Source of the DNA: Anaerolineaceae bacterium UBA6107
Lineage (GTDB): Bacteria > Chloroflexota > Anaerolineae > Anaerolineales > Anaerolineaceae
Length of the DNA stretch: 34,776 nt
Assembly (NCBI GenBank): GCA_002428455.1
Contig: DIWL01000009.1
Coordinates: 1-34,776 of the forward strand
Reading direction: 5' to 3'
Both the position numbers and the translations under genes were made by a program. Numbering within the stretch: position 1 is the stretch's first letter; the number at the start of each line of letters is the position of its first letter. Under the pieces are notes generated by a model. That model had not been told where the DNA came from. It saw only the letters and a program-made list of their open reading frames with translations, and did not search any database. This document shows, one piece after another, positions 7,493-14,252 of the stretch.

Positions 7493-7831
7493 ATGAGCGA
7501 TATAACAACACAGAAAAATGTCAGCGACAGGGAACGGCTGGTGAAGATGCTCAAGGCATTGGGCAATCCGGTGCGTTTCCAGATCATTCAATTCCTGGCG
7601 CAGCGCCAGGTGTGCATCACCAACGACATCGTGCGCGCCACGCCGCTGGCGCAATCCACCGTCAGCCAGCACCTCAAAGTGCTGCGCGAAGCCGGGTTGA
7701 TCAAGGGCGATATCGAGGGCCCCGCCACCTGTTACTGCCTGGATACGGATGGGTTCACCTGGCTCAAGCAGAACTTCCAGGCATGGGTGCCCGATGTGCA
7801 GGTGTGTTGCCCGCCCGTTGAACGGCATTAA
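7493..7831 (+). CDS. arsR: ArsR/SmtB family As(III)-responsive repressor
   Basis: The 112-aa winged-helix protein shows LVKMLKALGNPVRFQIIQFL at residues 17-36 and recognition helix AQSTVSQHLKVLREAGLI at 53-70, both diagnostic of ArsR. It lacks the classical ELCVCDL metal site in the DNA-binding helix. Cysteines are at 41, 80, 82 and a vicinal pair at 105-106 near the C-terminus, reminiscent of the AfArsR-type C-terminal arsenic site, so sensing there is plausible. No Shine-Dalgarno is present; the operator touches the start codon, suggesting leaderless translation. It is followed by arsM and acr3 on the same strand, so it most likely represses itself and the resistance genes until arsenite or antimonite binds. 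Confidence 0.93.
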   Translation: MSDITTQKNVSDRERLVKMLKALGNPVRFQIIQFLAQRQVCITNDIVRATPLAQSTVSQHLKVLREAGLIKGDIEGPATCYCLDTDGFTWLKQNFQAWVPDVQVCCPPVERH

Positions 7832-7891
7832 TGTTAATTACGCTCTTTTTTTACGTTGCATGATCGCATATTTACGATAAAGGAAAACTTG

Positions 7892-9295
7892 ATGACAACG
7901 TCGAATCCATCCGCTGAGTACTTTGCCGGCATCGCCGGCGACTGGGACGCGCTGCGTTCCGGATACTTTAACGCAGCCGTGCGCGCTGCGGGCATTGCCA
8001 AGGCTTACCTGCACCCGGACATGATCGTCGCCGACGTGGGCGCAGGGACCGGATTCATGGCCGCGGGCTTGACGCCGCTCGTACGGCATGTGCACGTCCT
8101 GGACGGCTCAGCGCAGATGCTGGAACAGGCGCGCAAGAACCTGGCGGCATTCAGCAACGTGGATTTCAGGCAGGCGGATGGGCTGGCTTTACCTCTCAGG
8201 GAGGCCAGCGTGGATGCCGCGTTCGCCAACATGTACCTGCATCACTGCCCCGATCCGCTCGCCGCGATCCAGGAAATGGTCAGTATCCTGCGCCCCGGCG
8301 GACGGCTGGTCATCACCGATCTTGATCTGCACAACCACGCCTGGCTCAAGACTGAAATGGCCGACGTATGGATGGGTTTTGACCGCGCCCGGGTGCGCGA
8401 GTGGTTTGAGCAGGCCGGGCTGGTGAACATTGTGATCGACTGCACCGGTCAGAACTGCCGCGCGGACGCGAAAAGCGGCGATAAGGACGCCGCGGAAATC
8501 GGAATTTTTATTGCCACGGGAACCTGCCATGTTCCGGCACACGCGGCTGTTCAATCCAATTACGGCCAACGCGCGCAGGATGGTGGGTGCTGCGGTGGGA
8601 TTTCCTCCTGTTGCTGTTCTTCAGACCCGCAACCTCTGGAAGAGGTCGGCACAGTGCTGTGGGATCCCGCTTACTCCGTCGAGGAAAAAAACGGCATACC
8701 GGCTGAGGCTGCCGGGATCTCGCTGGGCTGCGGCAATCCCATCGCCATGGCCGGATTCCAACCGGGAGAGACGGTGCTTGACATCGGCTCGGGCGGCGGC
8801 ATTGATGTATTCCTGGCAGCCCAACGCGTGGGTCCAACCGGTTTCGTGTGGGGTGTGGATATGACCCCCGCCATGCTGCAGCGCGCCCGCAAGACCGCCA
8901 GCGACAACGGGTTCACCAACGTAAAGTTCCGCCACGGCTTCGCGGAGAGACTGCCGTTCGAAGAAGGCATGTTCGACGTCATCCTCTCCAACTGCGTCAT
9001 CAACCTGTCCGAGGATAAGGGCAAGGTTTTTCGCGAAGCCTACCGCGTTCTAAAATACGGCGGCCGCTTGGAGATCGATGACATGGTCTTTGGCGGACCC
9101 GTGCTCCCGGAGTTTCGTCTCTCCGCGGCCGGTTGGTCGGAATGTATCTCCGGGGCGCTGCCCGAAGGGGAATACATCGACCTGGTAAAACAGGCCGGGT
9201 TTACAGAGATTAAAGTACGAAAAAGCACGAGCAGCGGCAGCGCGGCTGGTATCCCGGTGTACTCCATCCAGCTATCCGCCAGGAAGGAACCCTGA
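7892..9295 (+). CDS. arsM: two-domain methyltransferase: class I SAM-MTase fused to arsenite methyltransferase ArsM
   Basis: ATG 7892 is preceded by AAAGGAAAA, which favours it over the upstream in-frame codon at 7856. The product has 467 residues. The N-terminal half (about 1-200) is a complete class I methyltransferase with SAM motif VADVGAGTG near residue 46. A cysteine-rich linker (CCGGISSCCCSS) follows. The second half is ArsM: GCGNP near 277, VLDIGSGGG near 295, LSNCVINLS near 368 and WSECISGAL near 415. The three cysteines in those ArsM motifs correspond to the As(III)-binding residues known from the family. It converts arsenite to methylated arsenicals using SAM. Standard ArsM proteins carry only the second domain; the role of the first, perhaps another methylation step, is unknown. 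Lies between arsR and acr3. Confidence 0.92.
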   Translation: MTTSNPSAEYFAGIAGDWDALRSGYFNAAVRAAGIAKAYLHPDMIVADVGAGTGFMAAGLTPLVRHVHVLDGSAQMLEQARKNLAAFSNVDFRQADGLALPLREASVDAAFANMYLHHCPDPLAAIQEMVSILRPGGRLVITDLDLHNHAWLKTEMADVWMGFDRARVREWFEQAGLVNIVIDCTGQNCRADAKSGDKDAAEIGIFIATGTCHVPAHAAVQSNYGQRAQDGGCCGGISSCCCSSDPQPLEEVGTVLWDPAYSVEEKNGIPAEAAGISLGCGNPIAMAGFQPGETVLDIGSGGGIDVFLAAQRVGPTGFVWGVDMTPAMLQRARKTASDNGFTNVKFRHGFAERLPFEEGMFDVILSNCVINLSEDKGKVFREAYRVLKYGGRLEIDDMVFGGPVLPEFRLSAAGWSECISGALPEGEYIDLVKQAGFTEIKVRKSTSSGSAAGIPVYSIQLSARKEP

Positions 9296-9383
9296 TCGGG
9301 TGTTCCGCGGAAGGGGCGCACGCGTTCCAGCCGATCCCGCCCGCACCAACCAACACAGCAGCATCAAAGGAGTGAGCAACGAA

Positions 9384-10433
9384 ATGAGCCGGTTCGAAAA
9401 ATATCTGTTCTTATGGGTGGCATTGTGCATGGGAGTCGGGCTGCTGCTTTCACAGACGATCCCGGGCATTGGTGAAGCGATCAATTCGTGGCAGGTGGCG
9501 GGGATCTCCATTCCCATCGGGATCTGCCTGTTCCTGATGATGTACCCCGCGCTGTTGAACCTGCAATTTTCCGAGATAAAGCGTCTGAAGGAGCAGCCGA
9601 AGCCGATCCTGCTGACCCTGTTCGCCAACTGGATCATCGCGCCGATCGTGGCGGCGTTGCTGGCCAACCTGTTCCTCAAAGGCTACGAGCAGCTCATGGT
9701 GGCGATCATCCTGCTGGGTTCCAGCCCCTGCACCGCCATGGTGCTGGTGTGGGGCAGGCTGGCGGAGGGCAACCAGGAACAAAACGTCATCACCACCAGC
9801 GTGAACACCATCACGATCATGTTCCTGTATGTGCCGGTCGTCTCACTGCTGACCGGGATCCAGAACATCCCCATCAACCGCATGACCCTGCTGCTCTCTG
9901 CCCTGGTCTTCATCGGCGCGCCGTTGATCCTGGGGATGCTCAGCAAGGCGCTGATCATCCGGCACAAGGGAGAGGACTGGTTTCACCAGGTTTACCGCCC
10001 GATCGTGGGCAAGGTTGCCAGCGCCGCCCTGTTGTTGACGCTTGTCATCCTCTTCTCGCTGAATGGACAGGTGCTGATCGAGAACTTCAACCTGCTTGGC
10101 CTGGTATCGCTGCCTTTGCTGATCGGTTTTGCCGTGGTCGTCGGGATCAACCTGCTGCTCACACGCCTGTTCCGCCTGCGTTACAAGGAGGCGATCATCA
10201 CCGTCTTGATCGGCTCCTCGAGCCACTTTGAAATTGCCATCGCCTCGGCGGTCGCCATTTACGGTGTGGGGTCACTCGCTGCCCTGGGAACCACGATGGG
10301 GCTCTTCTGGGAGGTGCCGATCATGCTGGGTTTGGTGCAACTGGGCAAGTACCTCAAACGGCGCGGGTTCTGGCCATCTCAGCCGGAACCGGCGGGCGCA
10401 GGAGTGCTGGTAAACCCTCAAGTGAAGCACTGA
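9384..10433 (+). CDS. acr3: arsenite efflux transporter, ACR3 family
   Basis: The protein has 349 residues and about ten hydrophobic segments. The family-defining cysteine is C116 in LGSSPCTAMVLVWG, and the conserved NxxTI/FLYVPV stretch and TMGLFWEVPIMLG near the C-terminus are both present. ATG 9384 is chosen because AAAGGAG precedes it by about 10 nt; the frame is open further upstream to 9300 but that part has no membrane-protein character. It exports As(III) across the cytoplasmic membrane by proton antiport in known members. It follows arsM by 88 bp, likely in the same transcript, and is followed by an intrinsic terminator. Confidence 0.94.
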   Translation: MSRFEKYLFLWVALCMGVGLLLSQTIPGIGEAINSWQVAGISIPIGICLFLMMYPALLNLQFSEIKRLKEQPKPILLTLFANWIIAPIVAALLANLFLKGYEQLMVAIILLGSSPCTAMVLVWGRLAEGNQEQNVITTSVNTITIMFLYVPVVSLLTGIQNIPINRMTLLLSALVFIGAPLILGMLSKALIIRHKGEDWFHQVYRPIVGKVASAALLLTLVILFSLNGQVLIENFNLLGLVSLPLLIGFAVVVGINLLLTRLFRLRYKEAIITVLIGSSSHFEIAIASAVAIYGVGSLAALGTTMGLFWEVPIMLGLVQLGKYLKRRGFWPSQPEPAGAGVLVNPQVKH

Positions 10434-10460
10434 AGCGGAGTATTGCACGCTACAGAAGGG

Positions 10461-10487
10461 AAGGCGGCCTTTAGGTCGCCTTTATTC
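10461..10487 (+). terminator. intrinsic terminator of the ars unit
   Basis: Stem AAGGCGGCC (10461-10469) pairs with GGTCGCCTT (10474-10482, one G-T pair) across loop TTTA, followed by a T-rich tail (TTTATT). Confidence 0.75.
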
Positions 10488-10534
10488 ATCTGCGGCCTGG
10501 GGAAAAACGATTGATATGCTGAACCCGATGCCGT

Positions 10535-10674
10535 CAATCACGAAATCATAATCCCTGCTGACCAGTTACTGATCACAAAATCATTCATGATTAATTACCA
10601 ATCACGAGTCCCTAATCACCATTCACGGTTTTTAAATTACCATTCCTACTCTCTACTCTCTATTCTCTGATCTC
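10535..10674. repeat. heptamer-periodic intergenic repeat 3 (20 units)
   Basis: The 140 nt divide into 20 consecutive 7-mers, for example CAATCAC, GAAATCA, TGATCAC, CTAATCA, CCATTCA, TACTCTC, TACTCTC, TATTCTC, TGATCTC. The left part is of the ATCAC/ATTCA type and the right part of the ACTCTCT type, with occasional 1-nt phase slips. No reading frame of interest lies here. The same type of DNA occurs at 5241-5345, 5561-5595 and 13981-14073. Confidence 0.75.
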
Positions 10675-10737
10675 CATGATGATGTATAAAAAATAGACTA
10701 ATTAATACACAAAATAAAGATGTATAATAAAGATGTA

Positions 10738-11004
10738 ATGAAAAAGGAAAATCTGTACCGCACCCAAGTGCTGCTGGAACCGGCGCAGTACCGCGAACTG
10801 ACCGCCCTGGCGGAAGCCGAGGGGATCAGCCTCTCGGCGCTGCTGCGGCGCATTGTGGCGCAGGGGCTCGAAGAGCACCGCAGGGGTGTATTGGCGCGCG
10901 CCGCCGAGAACCTGCTGGATATGTACTACTCCGCCGGAGATATCGTGGGGTATACAACGCCGGGCGGAGAAGACTTTTCCGGCACGGGCGAGGACGCGGG
11001 ATGA
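10738..11004 (+). CDS. ribbon-helix-helix (CopG-like) antitoxin
   Basis: The 88-aa protein has an N-terminal beta strand (YRTQVLLEPAQYREL) followed by helices ALAEAEGISLSALLRRIVAQGL, the RHH pattern of CopG/MetJ-type antitoxins and DNA binders. The C-terminal tail (about residues 50-88) is acidic and probably wraps the toxin. ATG 10738 is chosen over an upstream ATG at 10720 because the homologous region begins here; neither has a good ribosome-binding site. A TATAAT at 10723-10728 and GATGTATAA repeats at 10681 and 10719 suggest an autoregulated promoter. The stop overlaps the toxin start (ATGA), the usual arrangement of type II toxin-antitoxin pairs. Confidence 0.8.
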   Translation: MKKENLYRTQVLLEPAQYRELTALAEAEGISLSALLRRIVAQGLEEHRRGVLARAAENLLDMYYSAGDIVGYTTPGGEDFSGTGEDAG

Positions 11005-11336
11005 ACCGCGGCGAGGTATGGCAGATGGCGTTGGACCCGAGCGGGGAGGAACCTGCGCGCCTGCGCCTAGTGCTCATCCTCTCCAGCGACGCCCTGGCTG
11101 TGCTGCCTTTGCGGTTGGTGGTACCTTTGGTCGATTGGCACGATTCATTTTCAACCGCACCGTGGATGGTGAGGGTACCCCCGGTGCTCAACAGCGGGTT
11201 AAACGCGGTCATGGCGGCTGATGCACTGCAGGTGCGTTCGGTCTCAGCCGGGCGGTTGCGCACCCGCATGGGAAGCCTGCCGCTGCGCATCACCGACGAA
11301 GTGGCTGCGGCGATAACCGGTATTACGGGTAGTTAA
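11001..11336 (+). CDS. MazF/PemK-like endoribonuclease toxin
   Basis: The 111-aa protein starts with MNRGEVWQMALDP, the canonical MazF/PemK opening, followed by an LVLILSSDALA strand, VVPLVDW, and ADALQVRSVSAGRLRTRMG, matching the conserved regions of the SH3-like fold. Family members are sequence-specific mRNA interferases neutralised by the partner antitoxin. The usual RP.LVIS motif appears as RLVLILSS, a mild divergence. Translation is coupled to the antitoxin through a 4-nt overlap. Toxicity has not been shown; assignment is from motif order and operon structure. Confidence 0.82.
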   Translation: MNRGEVWQMALDPSGEEPARLRLVLILSSDALAVLPLRLVVPLVDWHDSFSTAPWMVRVPPVLNSGLNAVMAADALQVRSVSAGRLRTRMGSLPLRITDEVAAAITGITGS

Positions 11337-11363
11337 TAGAAACACAGGGGATTGACAGGATCA

Positions 11364-11780
11364 ATGAATATCACCGCGAAACTCATCAGTACAGAAAACG
11401 GCCGGCGCGTCTCACTGCAGCGGAACGGCGAAACCCAGGACCTGTCCATTCCGTTTGGTCCTTCAGGTTCCGCAGCAGGTGCCAACGGCGGTGAATACCT
11501 GTTGCTTGCCCTGGCTACCTGCTACAGCAATGATCTTTACCACGAAGCAGACAAACGCGGGATTTCGGTCGAACAGCTGGAAGTTGAGGTGGAGATTCAC
11601 TTTGGCGTGGAAGGGGAGCCAGCCAGGAATGTCGTTTACCGCGTGCGGCTGATCGCGGATGCCCCGGAACAGCAGCTGCGCGAACTGGTGAACTTCATCG
11701 ACAGGGTGGCAGAGGTACACAACACCCTCCGCCTGGGGATACCGGTCATCCTCAATCGCGTGGAGGCGATCTCGGTATAG
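11364..11780 (+). CDS. OsmC-like protein lacking the second peroxidatic cysteine
   Basis: The 138-aa OsmC/Ohr fold protein has the signature GSAAGANGGEYLLLALATCY at residues 34-53 with Cys53, then the amphipathic helix SNDLYHEADKRG. In OsmC and Ohr peroxidases a second cysteine follows in a motif near AxxxCPxSR; the equivalent stretch here reads DRVAEVHNTLRLG (about 112-124) with no cysteine. It probably cannot use the thiol-peroxidase cycle and may be a YhfA-type OsmC-like protein of unknown role. ATG 11364 is preceded by AGGA; an alternative TTG at 11352 has a poorer context. It follows the toxin gene by 27 bp but is probably functionally unrelated. Confidence 0.82.
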   Translation: MNITAKLISTENGRRVSLQRNGETQDLSIPFGPSGSAAGANGGEYLLLALATCYSNDLYHEADKRGISVEQLEVEVEIHFGVEGEPARNVVYRVRLIADAPEQQLRELVNFIDRVAEVHNTLRLGIPVILNRVEAISV

Positions 11781-11993
11781 CAGAGCGGCTGGGTAGCGCC
11801 TTGTCATCGATTTATGGATATGCTATATTAATTTGACCAGTTGAAAGAACATTGCCTTTCAGCAGCTCTACCAGGCAGGATTCGCTGTTTGCATGATCGG
11901 GGAAGGTCTTTGGACGGGAGAGCATCCCGAACCGTTTATCGGTAACCATTAAGATATTCGCATAGACCAACACATGTGCACAAAGGAGAAAAG

Positions 11994-12473
11994 ATGAACA
12001 AAACAAGTCTGCTGGATGCGATCAGAGCAGTAAAAGAAAACGAAAGGTTCGCGTCAGCCAGTTACTGGGATGCAGCCAGGAAGATCCAGAATCCTGCCGG
12101 AAAGTTCGTTTTTGAGGAATTGAGCCGATTTGAGGAGTATCACTACGAACGGTTGACCAACCTGGAAAAAGCCCTTGAGGCTGACGGTCGGTTCATCGAA
12201 TACGAAGGAAAAGAGTTTCCGCTCCCGCCTTCTCTCGAGGTGCCTGCGGTGAAAGACGCCGATCAGAAGGATGTGCTGACCATCATCAACCAGGCCATCG
12301 AGCTGGAAGAGAATGCCAAAAAGGTTTACTCAGACCTGGCAGAACAGATCGATGATCCGCAGGGCAAGCAGATGTTCAAACGCCTGGCGGATGAAGAGTA
12401 CAAACATTTCCTGCTCCTTGTCGAAGCCTACTGGTCCGTCAGCTACCTGGGCGACTGGCGCTGGATACGGTAA
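11994..12473 (+). CDS. rubrerythrin-like ferritin-family diiron protein
   Basis: The 159-aa protein contains two ferritin-like helical pairs, with iron-ligand-like motifs FEELSRFEEYHYERL (about 39-53) and AIELEENAKKVYSDLAEQ plus ADEEYKHFLLLVEAY (about 99-145). The E..H and E..EN..Y patterns match rubrerythrin diiron centres. There is no C-terminal rubredoxin domain; the protein ends GDWRWIR. It probably handles peroxide or iron in the cytoplasm of an anaerobe. ATG 11994 has the excellent ribosome-binding site AAAGGAG. The upstream 213 bp (11781-11993) hold no gene that I can support. A decayed paralogue follows at 12609-12808. Confidence 0.85.
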   Translation: MNKTSLLDAIRAVKENERFASASYWDAARKIQNPAGKFVFEELSRFEEYHYERLTNLEKALEADGRFIEYEGKEFPLPPSLEVPAVKDADQKDVLTIINQAIELEENAKKVYSDLAEQIDDPQGKQMFKRLADEEYKHFLLLVEAYWSVSYLGDWRWIR

Positions 12474-12608
12474 TTAATTCGTTGATAGACCGCCCACGGT
12501 GTACAATTTACCGGCAGCGCGCACGCCGGTCCGGGTCAGTCCCGCTGCCAAACCGTTATTGAATTCAGTAGTGAAATCGTGTAATATGAATTAAATGCCC
12601 GTTCCACG

Positions 12609-12808
12609 ATGCTCATCATTGCCCAGGCGATCAGTCTTGAGGAAACAGCCAAAAGACCTATGCCGACCTGGCTGATGAAATTTCAGATCCGCTGGGCAAA
12701 GCCATGTTCAAGAAACTGGCCGCAGAAGAGTATGGTCACTATAAGATTCTCGTGGAAGCCTACTGGACGGTGAACAATTTCGGTGTGTGGAAGTGGGTGC
12801 GGCCGTAA
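12609..12808 (+). pseudogene. truncated, frameshifted second copy of the rubrerythrin-like gene
   Basis: From ATG 12609 the frame encodes MLIIAQAISLEETAK, matching LTIINQAIELEENAK of the upstream gene. At about 12650-12654 one base is missing from an A-run (GCCAAAAGACC instead of GCCAAAAAGACC). In the next frame homology continues to a stop at 12806-12808: TYADLADEISDPLGKAMFKK, then AAEEYGHYKILVEAYW and NFGVWKWVRP. The N-terminal half is absent; the upstream sequence is not similar. It is a decayed tandem duplicate. A sequencing error could explain the frameshift but not the missing 5' half. Confidence 0.85.
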
Positions 12809-12894
12809 TCAAAGCAAGCCCTCCCTGGTAATTCCAGCCTGGTGCCGGGGAGGTACATTCTTGTTGCTAAATAAATGTATAGTCAGTGATCAAG

Positions 12895-12917
12895 CAGCCT
12901 CGACAAAATCGAGGCTG
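12895..12917. terminator. hairpin between convergent genes
   Basis: CAGCCTCGA (12895-12903) pairs with TCGAGGCTG (12909-12917) across CAAAA. It sits between the rubrerythrin remnant (plus strand) and the lipoprotein gene (minus strand, ending 12954). No T-run follows on either strand, so only weak bidirectional termination is expected. Confidence 0.5.
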
Positions 12918-12953
12918 TAACGTTGGCGTTGTGGAGGTTTAAGTACAGAGATT

Positions 12954-13319
12954 TTACGGATACACGGTGAAGCTCACCGCCCCCGCGGCGTTTTCTCCCA
13001 TGACGATGAACTTGTAGGTATACGCTTTGCGGATGATCAGCGAGAAGACCATCGACTCAGCGTCGTTGGCCTGGTAGATCGCCTCGCCCTTCTCACCGCT
13101 CACCAAAATGTCCAGCCGGCCGGATTTCACCTCGATCTCTACATCGACGATCGCCCCTTCGCCCAGCTCCATCTCGTGCGCTTTTGTGCCGTCCAGTTCG
13201 CTGAAGGTCAGCGCGAAGTGTGTCTCATCCGCACTTTCCTCACCGGTGAAACGTGCTCCGCAGGCGGTGAGCAGGATGGCAGCTAGAATGATAATGGTTA
13301 GACCGATGATTTTTCTCAT
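12954..13319 (-). CDS. small lipoprotein of unknown function
   Basis: The product has 121 residues from ATG 13319. Two further ATG codons lie at 13328 and 13325, but the Shine-Dalgarno AGGA is correctly spaced only for 13319. A short basic N-terminus (MRKIIG), a hydrophobic stretch and the lipobox LTAC at residues 17-20 predict a lipid-anchored exported protein. The mature part is a small beta-rich domain with SGRLDILVSGEKGEAIYQA and a final AAGAVSFTVYP strand, resembling the beta-sandwich domains of Chloroflexi-type exported proteins. I do not recognise a named family. Its neighbours give no clue. Confidence 0.75.
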   Translation of the reverse strand: MRKIIGLTIIILAAILLTACGARFTGEESADETHFALTFSELDGTKAHEMELGEGAIVDVEIEVKSGRLDILVSGEKGEAIYQANDAESMVFSLIIRKAYTYKFIVMGENAAGAVSFTVYP

Positions 13320-13405
13320 GGACATCATTTCCTGGTTTTGATTGTGACGATCTCAGTTCGCCGGGGTGATTGTATCACCGCTACGATGCGGGTGAGTGGG
13401 ACCTG

Positions 13406-13951
13406 TCACTTATTGCTATCCACCCACTCCTGCGGCAGGTACTCCCGCGCCACCACGCGGTAGGCGGGGTGGTACACCCGGTTGAACTCCTCGGAGTGGT
13501 GCACGGCGGGGAAGCCGGCGGAGGACACCAGGCTGAGGTAGCGCGTGAGATCCCGCAGGCGAATATGGATCAGGGAGCGGTCCGCCAGCTCGACCGCTTG
13601 GATTACGTAACCTTTGAGCACCCGCTCATCCCCCCTGAACTGGTTGGCAGTTTTCAGGAACGCGTCCAGCAGCGCATCCACTGACAATCCTTTTTGCACC
13701 AACGGGCGCAGGTGCACGCGCAGCATCTCCCCGCGCGGCGCGATCGGGTCCAGCAGCGGTTCATCCGCTCCCTCGCCAAGGTTGGCCAGTTCCTGCTCAA
13801 GCCATGTGCGGGCAGCTTCTCCGTCAGTTACTGCGTGACCGCTGCCCATCGCGGCCTGGTGCATCAACTTATAAAGGTCGGGGGCAACCCACCAGGGGTA
13901 GCGGCTGGCGTGTTCAAGGACGATTTTTTGAAAAGGTGTGTAGATCTCCAA
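13406..13951 (-). CDS. conserved-looking protein of unknown function
   Basis: About 181 residues, mostly helical, soluble, with no signal peptide. Notable stretches are YPWWVAPDLYKLMHQAAMGS at the N-terminus, DPIAPRGEMLRVHLRPLV in the middle, and HHSEEFNRVYHPAYRVVARE at the C-terminus, rich in His, Tyr and Arg. Codon use matches the GC-rich neighbours, supporting a real gene. The frame opens at TTG 13957, but AAAGGA lies only 2 nt before it and 7-8 nt before the in-frame TTG 13951, which I prefer. The upstream DNA (13981-14073) is heptamer repeat. I do not recognise the family and assign no function. Confidence 0.7.
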   Translation of the reverse strand: MEIYTPFQKIVLEHASRYPWWVAPDLYKLMHQAAMGSGHAVTDGEAARTWLEQELANLGEGADEPLLDPIAPRGEMLRVHLRPLVQKGLSVDALLDAFLKTANQFRGDERVLKGYVIQAVELADRSLIHIRLRDLTRYLSLVSSAGFPAVHHSEEFNRVYHPAYRVVAREYLPQEWVDSNK

Positions 13952-13980
13952 GGGCAATTCCTTTAAAATAACCGGAAATA

Positions 13981-14073
13981 AGTAATCAGTAATTCGGAAT
14001 CGGGTTTTTCCTGATCACGATTCACTAATTACGATTCACTACTCTCCACTCTCAATTCTCTACTCACTCAGTC
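13981..14073. repeat. heptamer-periodic intergenic repeat 4
   Basis: From 14011: CTGATCA, CGATTCA, CTAATTA, CGATTCA, CTACTCT, CCACTCT, CAATTCT, CTACTCA and CTCAGTC in perfect 7-nt register, preceded by AGTAATC, AGTAATT, CGGAATC and GGGTTTT. As at 10535-10674, ATTCA-type units pass into ACTCT-type units. It ends a few bases from the stop codon of the 53-aa gene. Confidence 0.75.
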
Positions 14074-14078
14074 CCTGC

Positions 14079-14240
14079 TCACACCATATACCTCAGCGGC
14101 AGGTCAGGCACCTGCTTAAGCAGATTCTGGATGAACTGCTGTTTACGCGGTGGCAGGTGGCGGTACCACCAGGTCAGCCCGAAAATGAACAGTACGAGGA
14201 CAAGCGCGTTAATGATCGATTTCTTTGCTGAACAACACAT
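14079..14240 (-). CDS. 53-aa single-pass membrane protein
   Basis: The minus strand from ATG 14240 to TGA 14079 encodes 53 residues with a strong Shine-Dalgarno (GGAGG, 5 nt before the ATG). The N-terminus MCCSAKKSI is followed by one transmembrane helix (INALVLVLFIFGLTWWY, about 9-26) and a basic, amphipathic tail (RHLPPRKQQFIQNLLKQVPD). The tail should be cytoplasmic or membrane-peripheral depending on orientation. The gene begins 12 bp after the stop of the CrtI-like gene on the same strand, so the two probably share a transcript. It may be an accessory to that enzyme; function unknown. Confidence 0.75.
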   Translation of the reverse strand: MCCSAKKSIINALVLVLFIFGLTWWYRHLPPRKQQFIQNLLKQVPDLPLRYMV

Positions 14241-14252
14241 ACTGACCTCCAT

